The notes under the pieces are model-generated. The model saw nothing but the letters and a program-made list of their open reading frames with translations. It made no database searches and had not been told where the DNA came from. Source: DATKBT01 sp035546295 (GTDB lineage Bacteria > Acidobacteriota > Thermoanaerobaculia > Multivoradales > Multivoraceae). From it: a stretch of 47,562 nt of DNA. The position numbers were made by a program, and so were the translations under genes. Below are positions 32,608-40,239 of the stretch, piece after piece (position 1 is the first letter of the stretch; each line of letters starts with the position of its first letter). The stretch spans positions 1 to 47,562 of the forward strand of contig DATKBT010000042.1 in assembly GCA_035546295.1 (NCBI GenBank). Reading direction: 5' to 3'.

Positions 32608-32749
32608 ATCGATCTCTCTCTCGCTGTCCTGTCTCTTGATGTTCGGGTCGCAGCGGCCAACGCCGGAGCAGAGGCACATCTCACCCCCGCGGTCGCGCTC
32701 GGCCGCGAGCGGCGAAGTGTAGCAGACTCCGGCTCCTGAAGCCGCGGTC

Positions 32750-34918
32750 TCAGCGCCGGTAACGGATTCCCAGGCCCACCGACCGCCCGGCGGCCCGCGA
32801 CGCGCGGTCGTCGGGGGACGGGAAGTACGACTCGTCGAGCAGGTTGGTCCCCTGCAGCCAGAGGCCGATCGCCTCGGTGAGCTGGTAGCCGACCTGCGCG
32901 CCGAGCAGCCAGGCCTCGCCGATCGCCTTCTCCGCGGGACCCGGATCGTCCTTGGCGTCGCGCCAGGCGAGCTCGGCGTGCAGCGACCACCGGTCGGGCC
33001 GCAGCCGCGCGCCCAGCCGCGCGCCCGCCGGCGGGATGTCGGAGAGCGGCGCTCCGTCGCTGGCCTCGCCCTCGATGTGGTGAGCCGCCCACTCGACGCG
33101 GATCGGGAAGCCGCCACGCAGATCGAGGAAGCCGTCCAGCTCGACGCCCTCGATCGTGCCGGAGACCAGGTTGACGAAGGTCAGCACGTCGGGCGCGACC
33201 TCGGCGCGGTCGATGTAGTCGTCGATCCGGTTCCGGAAGATCGAGCCCCCGACGTAGGAGCGATCACCGAACCAGCGGAGCCCGACGTCGGTGTTGAACG
33301 CCGACTCCTCCTCGAGCTGCTCGTTGCCGATCACGTCGCCGCGACCGGTGGCGCCGGTGAAGAACTGCTCCGAGAGCGACGGGAAGCGTAGGCCGGTGCC
33401 GGCGTTGGCCACGAGCTGGATGCGCTGCCCGAGCGGGACCGCCACGCCGAGGAATCCGGTGGCGGCGTCGCGCGAGCGCGATTCGTCCGCATCATCGGAG
33501 GCCCGATTCTCCTGCCTCGAGCTCGTCACCCGGACGCCGACCTCGAGCTGAGCCTCGCCCCACCTCCAGTCGAGGATGCCGAAGGCCGAGGTCTCGTCCT
33601 CGGAGGCGTCGTCGAGGGTCTGCGAGCGCACCGAGGTGCCGGCGGCGAGGTCGAAGGTGGTCTCGACGGCGTCGACGCTGCGGCGGCCGAAGTAGTCGAT
33701 CCCGGCCCGCCCCGAGAGGCGGTCGCCGAGCGGCAGGGCGTGCTCGAAGAACAATCCGAGGTCGAAGGTGTCGTTCTCGACCCGCTCGAGCGCGGTCGCC
33801 TCCCGGACCTCGGTCTCGAGGTCGTGCGGGTGCACCCAGGCGTTGAGGCGCCAACGATCGGCGCCCGAGATCGCGAGCCGAGTGAGCAGGTGGTCTTCGC
33901 TGGGGTAGAGCGTCGCGCGCTCGGGGAACTGCGTGTTGGGCTTGCCCAGGTCGTCGCCCTGGCTGGCGACCACCAGCACATCGAAGCCGAGATTTCCGAT
34001 CCGGTCGCGCCGGCGCAGCGTGCCCGACGTCTGGTCGAAACGGCTGAGCAGCCGCTCGCCCTCGGGATCCTCGGCGTCGTCGGCGCTTCGATGGACGGCG
34101 CCGAGCGACCAGTGCTGGTCCCCCCACCCCAAGGTCAGGTGGCGCTCGCTCCCCTCGGACTGGTAGCCGGCGCCCGCGCTGAGCGCCTCGAACTCCCGAG
34201 GCTGGATCTGGATCGCGCCGCCCAACGCCCCGGACCCGTAGTAGGTCGACGCCGGGCCGCGCAGGACGTCGACCTCGCCGATCAGGGTCGGGTCGAGGAA
34301 CGAGGCCGAGACGCCGGCGCGGCGCTCGCTGGTCAGCCGGGCGCCCGAGATCAGGCTCAGCACCCGCTGGCGGGCGACTCCTCGGATCGACACGGTCTGG
34401 AACAGGCCCCCCTGGCCGTTCTCGACGACGCCCGCGACCGAGGTGACCGCCTCCGCCATCGTGCCGGGGTCGAAGGCGACGTCGAGCGGGTCGAAGGCCG
34501 CCGAAGCGATGCTCTCGGGCGAGAACCGGTCGCCGATCTCCTCCGCCTGCACCAGCAGGGTCTCGCGGAACCCGGGACGTCGCGCCAGCCTCAGCTCGAC
34601 GTCGCCCGCGTCTTCGACCCGCAGCGTCGCCGGCTCGAAACGGGGATGCGTGACCAGCAGCAGCGCAGGGAACGAAGCCTCGACGACGAAGCCGCCGTCC
34701 TCGGCCGAGGTGGTCGACGAGTCGCCGCCGACCACCTCCACCTCGGCGCCTTCGACGGCCAGGCCCTCGTCGGCGGAGAGGACGCGGCCCCTCACCTCGG
34801 CGGCTCCGGCGGCCGCCGCGGCCGAAAGGAGCCCGACAGCCGCCATCGCCCGGACCAGCCGGAGGCCTCTCGAGAGAGCGCAGCGGCGGCCGAGGCGAAA
34901 CAAGGGGCTAAAGTCCAT
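32750..34918 (-). CDS. TonB-dependent outer-membrane receptor (candidate metal or siderophore receptor)
   Basis: 722 residues. A signal peptide ends at 'AAAAAGAA'. A short carboxypeptidase-regulatory-like beta domain follows ('EVRGRVLSADEGLAVEGAE', about residues 40-110), then the plug with 'GGLFQTVSIRGVARQRVL' and 'VDVLRGPASTYYGSGALGG', and a barrel. The C-terminus is '...IRYRR', not Phe. The size matches BtuB/ZnuD-like receptors better than large SusC types. The gene lies upstream of rpsN (142-base gap) and DUF4399 on the same strand, which suggests import of zinc or a zinc chelate; that is inference. It is divergent from BNR protein 2. Confidence 0.88.
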   Translation of the reverse strand: MDFSPLFRLGRRCALSRGLRLVRAMAAVGLLSAAAAAGAAEVRGRVLSADEGLAVEGAEVEVVGGDSSTTSAEDGGFVVEASFPALLLVTHPRFEPATLRVEDAGDVELRLARRPGFRETLLVQAEEIGDRFSPESIASAAFDPLDVAFDPGTMAEAVTSVAGVVENGQGGLFQTVSIRGVARQRVLSLISGARLTSERRAGVSASFLDPTLIGEVDVLRGPASTYYGSGALGGAIQIQPREFEALSAGAGYQSEGSERHLTLGWGDQHWSLGAVHRSADDAEDPEGERLLSRFDQTSGTLRRRDRIGNLGFDVLVVASQGDDLGKPNTQFPERATLYPSEDHLLTRLAISGADRWRLNAWVHPHDLETEVREATALERVENDTFDLGLFFEHALPLGDRLSGRAGIDYFGRRSVDAVETTFDLAAGTSVRSQTLDDASEDETSAFGILDWRWGEAQLEVGVRVTSSRQENRASDDADESRSRDAATGFLGVAVPLGQRIQLVANAGTGLRFPSLSEQFFTGATGRGDVIGNEQLEEESAFNTDVGLRWFGDRSYVGGSIFRNRIDDYIDRAEVAPDVLTFVNLVSGTIEGVELDGFLDLRGGFPIRVEWAAHHIEGEASDGAPLSDIPPAGARLGARLRPDRWSLHAELAWRDAKDDPGPAEKAIGEAWLLGAQVGYQLTEAIGLWLQGTNLLDESYFPSPDDRASRAAGRSVGLGIRYRR

Positions 34919-34974
34919 CGTCGATCCTCTAGACAGCGAAGCGCAGGTGCATCTCGACGTACAGGCGCGATTCG

Positions 34975-34988
34975 ACCGAGCGCTCGGT
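34975..34988. promoter_or_regulatory. 14-bp perfect palindrome in a divergent promoter
   Basis: ACCGAGCGCTCGGT lies in the 151-base region between the starts of the TonB receptor (minus, 34918) and BNR protein 2 (plus, 35070). It could be the site of a dimeric regulator acting on both directions. Palindromes of this length also occur by chance in GC-rich DNA. Confidence 0.4.
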
Positions 34989-35069
34989 AGGGAGCTCAGC
35001 TCTCACGACGCGGCGCGCCGGCGTTTTATTTCGTCTCTCGCCCGCACCCAACCTCAGCGGAGACCTCCG

Positions 35070-38000
35070 ATGATCCGATTCTCGCCGACCGCACGCCTGT
35101 CCTGGCTGCCCTGGCTGTTCACTGCGCTCCTCCTGCTCGGCGTCGCGCCGCAGCAGGCCCTGCTCGCCCAGAACGGAGGCGACGTCGAGGAAGGGAAGGG
35201 CGGCGAGCAGGCCGAAGAGAAGCCCGAGAAGGGTCCGCTCTCCTCGGCGACCTTCTCCGGGCTGAAGCTCCGATCGATCGGGCCCGCGGTCGCCTCCGGC
35301 CGTATCGTCGACCTCGCGGTCGATCCCGGCAACCGCAAGATCTACTACGCGGCGGCGGCATCGGGCGGCGTCTGGAAGACCGTCAACGACGGCACCACGT
35401 TCGAGCCGGTCTTCGACGGCCAGAAGTCCTACTCGATCGGAGCCATCACCCTCGATCCCAACGACTCGTCGATCGTGTGGGTCGGCACCGGCGAGAACAA
35501 CTCCCAGCGCTCGGTCTCCTACGGCGACGGCGTCTACAAGTCGGTCGACGGCGGCAAGAGCTGGAAGAACGTCGGGCTCGAGAAATCCGAGCACGTCGGC
35601 ATGATCAAGGTCGACCCGCGCGATTCGGACGTGGTCTGGGTCGCCGCCCAGGGTCCGCTGTGGAGCTCCGGCGGCGACCGCGGGCTGTACAAGACCGAGG
35701 ACGGCGGCAAGACCTGGAAGCGGAAGCTCGAGATCGACGAGCACACCGGCGTGAGCGAAGTCTTCCTCGACCCGCGCAATCCCGACCGGATGCTGGCCGT
35801 CGCCTACCAGCGCGCCCGCCGCGTGTGGACGCTGATCAACGGCGGGCCCGGCTCCGGGATCCACCGCTCCACGGACGGAGGCGAGAGCTGGGACGAGGTC
35901 ACCGCCGGGCTGCCGAGCGAGGACATGGGGCGCGTCGGGATGGCGGTCTCCCCCGCCGATCCGGACGTGGTGTACGCGGTGATCGAGACCGACGGCCCGG
36001 GCGAGGGCACCTACCGCTCGACCAACGGCGGCGTCACCTGGGAGAAGCGCTCGTCCTACGTCTCGGGATCGCCGCAGTACTACCAGGAGCTGATCGCCGA
36101 TCCCAAGAACCCGAACCGCGTCTACTCGATGGACACCTTCATGATGGTGAGCGAGGACGGCGGCGCCACCTTCGAGCGGGTCGGCAACGACGAGAAGCAC
36201 GTCGACGACCACGCGCTGTGGATCGATCCCGAGGACACCGACTACCTGCTCGCGGGCTGCGACGGCGGCATCTACCAGAGCTTCGACCGCGGGCAGACCT
36301 GGCGCTTCATGCCCAACCTGCCGCTCACCCAGTTCTACAAGATCGCGGTCTCCAACGACGAGCCCTTCTACTTCGTCTACGGCGGCACCCAGGACAACAA
36401 CACCCTCGGCGGTCCGTCGCGCACCATCAACAGCCGCGGGATCGTCAACCACGATTGGTTCGTCACCGTCGGCGGCGACGGCTTCCAGCCGGCGGTCGAC
36501 CCGGACAACCCCAACATCGTCTACTCCGAGTCGCAGCACGGTGTGCTGCAGCGCTTCGACCGCCTCACCGGCGAGGCGGTCGACATCCGGCCGCGCGCCG
36601 AGCTCGGCGAGGAGCCGCTCAAGTGGAACTGGGACTCGCCCCTGCTCATCTCGCCGCACGAGAACGAGCGGCTCTACTTCGGCGCACAGCGGCTCTACCG
36701 CTCGGACGATCGCGGCGACTCCTGGGAAGCGATCAGCCCCGACCTGACGCGCCGGATCGACCGCAACACCCTCGAGATCATGGGCAAGGTCTGGGGGCAC
36801 GATGCGGTCGCCAAGCACGACTCGACCTCGATCTACGGCAACCTGGTCGCGGTCGACGAATCGCCGCTGGTCGAGGGGCTGGTCTATACCGGCGCCGACG
36901 ACGGCCGCGTCTCGGTGCTCGACCCGGAGACCGGCGAGTGGCGTTTCGTCGACGAGCTGCCGGGGGTCCCCAGGCTCTCCTACGTGGCCGACGTGGTGGC
37001 CTCGCGCCACGATGCCGACACCGTCTACCTGGCGCCCAACAACCACAAGGAGGGGGACTTCGCCCCCTACCTGCTGGTCTCCGACGACCGCGGCCAGACC
37101 TGGCGCCACATCGAGGGGGATCTCCCCGAGCGCGGGTCGACCTGGGTCCTGGTCGAGGATCCGGTCGATCCCAACCTGCTGTTCGTGGGCACCGAGTTCG
37201 GGGTCTTCTTCACCGTCGACGCGCGCCGGCCACGCCCCGAACCGAGCAGCTCCGGCGACTCGGACAGCTCGCGCCGCCGGCGCGGCGGAGATTCCGGCGA
37301 GGGCGGCGAGGACGCCAAGGCCGGCAAGTGGCCACGCTGGATCCAGCTCTCGAGCGGGCTGCCCACGATCGCGGTGCGCGACATCAAGATCCAGGAGCGC
37401 GAGGCGGACCTGGTGCTGGGAACCTTCGGACGCAGCTTCTACGTGCTCGACGACATCACGCCGCTGCGCGGGCTCACCGAGGAGACGCTCGAGGCCGAGG
37501 CGGTGTTGTTCTCGGTCAAGGACCCGCTCCTCTACCTGGAGGCGAGCCCCGGCACCGGCTCGATGGGCCACTCCGAGTACGGCGCGCCCAACCCGACGGT
37601 GGGCGCGGTGTTCACCTACTACCTGAAGGAAGGCCTCAAGTCGAAGGAGGACCTGCGCAAGGAGCGGATGAAGGAGGCCGAGAAGAACGACGAGGTCTAC
37701 CTGCCCACCCTCGAGGAGCTGCGTGAGGAGGAGCGCGCCCGCGACCCGCAGATCGTGCTCACCGTCGAGGACGCCGAGGGCAACGTCGTCCGTCGGCTGA
37801 CCGGTCCCGCGCGCAAGGGAATCCACCGGGTCGACTGGGACTTCCGCTATCCGGCGGTGACCCCGGTCCAGACCGGCGGCGGCGGCCGTGGGCGCGGCGG
37901 GCGGTTCGCCCCGCGCGGTCCGCTCGCCATTCCGGGCGAATACCGCGTTCGCCTGGCGAAGACGGTCGACGGCCAGTGGACCGAGCTCGCCGGACCGGTG

Positions 38001-38519
38001 CCGTTCCGTTCCAAGCTGCTCCACGAAGGCAGCCTGCCGGTCAAGGATCGCGCCGCGGTGCTCGCCTTCCATCGACAGACCGCCGATCTGCAACGTGCGG
38101 TCATGGGTGCAGCGCGGGTCGCTGCCGACACCGGCAACCGTCTCGACGCGCTGCGCCAAGCGGCGTGGGACACCAGCGCCGTCTCGACCGACCTGCTCCA
38201 AGAGATCGATGCGCTCGACCTCCGCCTCGCCGATCTACGGCTCGAGCTCGAAGGCGACCGCCTGATCCGTCAGCTCGGCGAGGCCGAACCGGACTCGCTG
38301 ATGGATCGTGTCAACACCGCGGTTCGCGGCTGGTTCACGACTGCCGGGCCGACCGAGATCCAGCGGCAGAACCACCGGCTGGCGGCACATGCCTTCGGGC
38401 CCTGGCTCGAGAAGCTTCGCGAGCTCGTCGAGGTCGACGTCGTCGAGGTCGAGGACCGGCTCGAGGCGGCCGGAGCGCCGTGGACGCCGGGGCGGGTGCC
38501 GCGTTGGGAGGGGCGCTAA
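35070..38519 (+). CDS. Secreted BNR/VPS10 (sortilin-like) beta-propeller protein 2
   Basis: 1149 residues from the ATG at 35070, with GGAG upstream and a signal peptide ('WLFTALLLLGVAPQQALL'). Asp-box repeats are regular: 'VYKSVDGGKSWKNVGL', 'LYKTEDGGKTWKRK', 'IHRSTDGGESWDEV', 'YRSTNGGVTWEKR'. The opening 'KLRSIGPAVASGRIVDLAV' matches that of BNR protein 1. A Ser/Arg/Gly-rich insertion around residues 715-750 interrupts the propeller. The helical C-terminus ends in 'VEVDVVEVEDRLEAAGAP'. It is a paralog of 28307-31615 on the opposite strand. Function is unknown; such proteins are numerous in Acidobacteriota and Bacteroidota. Confidence 0.87.
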   Translation: MIRFSPTARLSWLPWLFTALLLLGVAPQQALLAQNGGDVEEGKGGEQAEEKPEKGPLSSATFSGLKLRSIGPAVASGRIVDLAVDPGNRKIYYAAAASGGVWKTVNDGTTFEPVFDGQKSYSIGAITLDPNDSSIVWVGTGENNSQRSVSYGDGVYKSVDGGKSWKNVGLEKSEHVGMIKVDPRDSDVVWVAAQGPLWSSGGDRGLYKTEDGGKTWKRKLEIDEHTGVSEVFLDPRNPDRMLAVAYQRARRVWTLINGGPGSGIHRSTDGGESWDEVTAGLPSEDMGRVGMAVSPADPDVVYAVIETDGPGEGTYRSTNGGVTWEKRSSYVSGSPQYYQELIADPKNPNRVYSMDTFMMVSEDGGATFERVGNDEKHVDDHALWIDPEDTDYLLAGCDGGIYQSFDRGQTWRFMPNLPLTQFYKIAVSNDEPFYFVYGGTQDNNTLGGPSRTINSRGIVNHDWFVTVGGDGFQPAVDPDNPNIVYSESQHGVLQRFDRLTGEAVDIRPRAELGEEPLKWNWDSPLLISPHENERLYFGAQRLYRSDDRGDSWEAISPDLTRRIDRNTLEIMGKVWGHDAVAKHDSTSIYGNLVAVDESPLVEGLVYTGADDGRVSVLDPETGEWRFVDELPGVPRLSYVADVVASRHDADTVYLAPNNHKEGDFAPYLLVSDDRGQTWRHIEGDLPERGSTWVLVEDPVDPNLLFVGTEFGVFFTVDARRPRPEPSSSGDSDSSRRRRGGDSGEGGEDAKAGKWPRWIQLSSGLPTIAVRDIKIQEREADLVLGTFGRSFYVLDDITPLRGLTEETLEAEAVLFSVKDPLLYLEASPGTGSMGHSEYGAPNPTVGAVFTYYLKEGLKSKEDLRKERMKEAEKNDEVYLPTLEELREEERARDPQIVLTVEDAEGNVVRRLTGPARKGIHRVDWDFRYPAVTPVQTGGGGRGRGGRFAPRGPLAIPGEYRVRLAKTVDGQWTELAGPVPFRSKLLHEGSLPVKDRAAVLAFHRQTADLQRAVMGAARVAADTGNRLDALRQAAWDTSAVSTDLLQEIDALDLRLADLRLELEGDRLIRQLGEAEPDSLMDRVNTAVRGWFTTAGPTEIQRQNHRLAAHAFGPWLEKLRELVEVDVVEVEDRLEAAGAPWTPGRVPRWEGR

Positions 38520-38545
38520 AGACGTCCTCGAGGCAAGCGGTACGG

Positions 38546-38575
38546 TTGATCCATATCAATGGATATGGGTAGTAT
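38546..38575 (+). promoter_or_regulatory. vapBC promoter with internal operator
   Basis: TTGATC (38546-38551) and TAGTAT (38570-38575) form an imperfect -35/-10 pair with an 18-base spacer. Almost the whole spacer is an inverted repeat, CCATATC (38551-38557) and GATATGG (38562-38568) around four bases. It fits the operator of a VapB-type autorepressor. A start near 38582 would make the ATG at 38583 nearly leaderless. Confidence 0.6.
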
Positions 38576-38582
38576 GGCTCGC

Positions 38583-38822
38583 ATGAAGACCACGGTCGAG
38601 ATCGACGACGCTCTCTTCACGCGCGCCAAGGAGTTCGCGCGTCGTGAAGGCCGCACGATGAGGTCGCTGCTCGAGGAAGGGCTGCGACGCTCGATGGAGC
38701 CGAAGGAGGTGCGGGAGCCGTTCGTGCTGTCCGATCGGAGCGTCGGAGAGCCCGGTGGGCCCGATCCCCTCGAACAATGGTCCTGGCAGGACCTGCGAGA
38801 CGAGATCTACGCGGGCCGCTGA
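38583..38822 (+). CDS. VapB-type antitoxin
   Basis: 79 residues from the ATG at 38583; starts at 38574 and 38559 are in frame but lie on or upstream of the predicted -10. The N-terminal 'MKTTVEIDDALFTRAKEFAR' and 'GRTMRSLLEEGLRRSME' form a ribbon-helix-helix-like DNA-binding part of the VapB/DUF2191 type. The acidic C-terminus ('PDPLEQWSWQDLRDEIYAG') should bind and mask the toxin. It is followed by the PIN toxin gene after 29 bases. Confidence 0.82.
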   Translation: MKTTVEIDDALFTRAKEFARREGRTMRSLLEEGLRRSMEPKEVREPFVLSDRSVGEPGGPDPLEQWSWQDLRDEIYAGR

Positions 38823-38851
38823 GGCTCCTAGGGTCGCATCGCGCGCCGATC

Positions 38852-39286
38852 GTGCTGGCCGTCGACACCAACGTGCTGGTCTACGCCCACCGGCGCGAGG
38901 CTCGCGAGCACGTTCGGGCGAAGCTCGTGATCGAGGAGCTGGCGACGGCGAGGGGGCTGTGGGGAGTTCCCTGGCCGTGCGTGTACGAGTTCTACAGCAT
39001 CGTCACCAACCGGAGGATCTGGAAGGAGAGCGCGAGCACCCAGGCGCAGGCGTGGGCTCAGCTCGATGCGTGGCTCGAATCCCCCAGCGTCCGTCTGATC
39101 GGCGAGCCACCTGGCTTCGTCGACGTTCTCGAGGTCTTCGTGCGGCGGCCAAGGGTGCTCGGTCCCGTCGTCCACGACGCCCGGGTCGCCGCGATCTGCG
39201 TCGCCCATGGAATCAGCGCACTGTTGACGCGCGACCGCGACTTCTCGTTGTTCCCCGAGCTCGAGACGCGCAACCCGTTCGACTGA
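38852..39286 (+). CDS. vapC: VapC-type PIN-domain toxin
   Basis: 144 residues from a GTG at 38852; a longer ATG start at 38777 would overlap the antitoxin and add non-conserved sequence. The PIN-domain acidic residues are present: Asp5 in 'VDTNVLVYA', Glu46 in 'CVYEFY', Asp109 in 'VHDARVAAIC' and Asp128/130 in 'TRDRDF'. It should be a Mg-dependent RNase, often acting on tRNA or rRNA, held inactive by the antitoxin. Intact, in contrast to the broken copy at 47010. Confidence 0.85.
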   Translation: MLAVDTNVLVYAHRREAREHVRAKLVIEELATARGLWGVPWPCVYEFYSIVTNRRIWKESASTQAQAWAQLDAWLESPSVRLIGEPPGFVDVLEVFVRRPRVLGPVVHDARVAAICVAHGISALLTRDRDFSLFPELETRNPFD

Positions 39287-39374
39287 GATTTCTGCGGGGA
39301 CGTCTGTCGGGCCGCGCGAAAGAGCGCGTCCCGAGCTCGTCGAGCGTTCCGCTCAACTTCTTCGTCGGCACGTC

Positions 39375-39460
39375 GCGGCGACGGCACGATCGTGGCGACG
39401 GCACGGGCGACGGCACGATCGCGGCGACGGCACGATCCGGGCGACTACGATGCGGCGACG
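39375..39460. repeat. GC-rich minisatellite
   Basis: Degenerate units of about 13-17 bases based on GGCGACGGCACGATC are repeated four to six times after the vapC stop. They lie between two unrelated genes and encode nothing convincing. The rest of the gap from 39287 to 39533 shows no other feature. Confidence 0.6.
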
Positions 39461-39533
39461 ACTCCGTCGCGGCGAGAAAGCGCAGGGCATCCAGCGTCAC
39501 GGCTCGCTCGTCGGCCGAGCGGGAGCTCGGCCG

Positions 39534-40238
39534 CTACCCCACGCCAACGCCCTGCGAATTCGCGATGCGGGCGGCGATCACGGTCGACGGCGCGAGCCGC
39601 CAGGTGCACTCCGGCTCGAACCCCGCCTCGGCGAGGGCGCCAAGCTCCTCCTCGAGGGAGAAGTAACGATCCTCCTCGGCCCACTCTTCGAAGTGGGCCC
39701 ACGCCTCCTCCTCGGCAATGCCCGAGGCGACCTGATGGTCAGCCCAGGCGCGATACTCGGCCGCGCCGGCGGCCGGGTCGGCGGGAATCGTCACGTCCGC
39801 ATTGACCAGCAGGCCTCCAGCGCCGAGCCCGCTCGCGAGAGCCCGATAGAGCACGGTCTTCTCGCCCAGGTCGCGGACGTGGTGGAGCGCCAGCGACGCC
39901 ATCGCCACGTCGACGCCCTCTAGCGGCTGCTCGAACGAGCGCTCCCTGGGCACCGCTCGCTGGCCGAAGCGCGCCAGGCGCTCGCGCGCCTGGCCCAGCA
40001 TCGCCGGATCGACGTCCCAGAGCTCGACGACGCAGCTCTCGCACCGCTCGAGCAGGCGCTCGGCGAGCGCGCCGGTGCCCGAGCCGAGGTCGACGACGCG
40101 GGCCGGAACGCCCGCCTCGAGAACGGCGTCGACCGCGGCGTCGAGCATCTCCTCGTAGCCACGGATGAACTGGCGGATCGCTGCGTCGTAGCGATCGATC
40201 GCGATCCGCAGGTGGCGCGAGACCGAGTGATGGGACAC
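39534..40238 (-). CDS. Class I SAM-dependent methyltransferase
   Basis: 234 residues from a GTG at 40238, with GAGG just before it. Motif I 'VVDLGSGTGALAE' (residues 48-60) and motif II 'ELWDVDPAML' bind SAM, and 'MASLALHHVRDLGEK' is the usual post-motif helix. The helical C-terminus with 'EYRAWADHQVASG' resembles small-molecule methyltransferases of the UbiE type. The start is separated by one base from the stop of the TonB receptor gene, so the two are translationally coupled. A role in modifying or processing the receptor's ligand is possible. Substrate unknown. Confidence 0.85.
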   Translation of the reverse strand: MSHHSVSRHLRIAIDRYDAAIRQFIRGYEEMLDAAVDAVLEAGVPARVVDLGSGTGALAERLLERCESCVVELWDVDPAMLGQARERLARFGQRAVPRERSFEQPLEGVDVAMASLALHHVRDLGEKTVLYRALASGLGAGGLLVNADVTIPADPAAGAAEYRAWADHQVASGIAEEEAWAHFEEWAEEDRYFSLEEELGALAEAGFEPECTWRLAPSTVIAARIANSQGVGVG

Positions 40239-40239
40239 C

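Noticed and set aside
32608..32680. N-terminal Cys-rich extension of S14 ('MCLCSGVGRCDPN')
   Set aside because: It is in frame, but S14 proteins begin at the chosen Met. The extension lacks a ribosome-binding site and any homology I recognise.
32608..32749. Zur operator upstream of rpsN
   Set aside because: No AT-rich palindrome of the known Zur types is visible, so zinc control stays an inference from gene content.
34929..38201. 1090-codon minus-strand frame
   Set aside because: It is antisense to BNR protein 2; the periodic Val/Gly/Asp pattern mirrors the Asp-box repeats.
38777..39666. 303-codon frame overlapping vapC
   Set aside because: It is in another frame from the PIN domain, Arg-rich and runs through the minisatellite.
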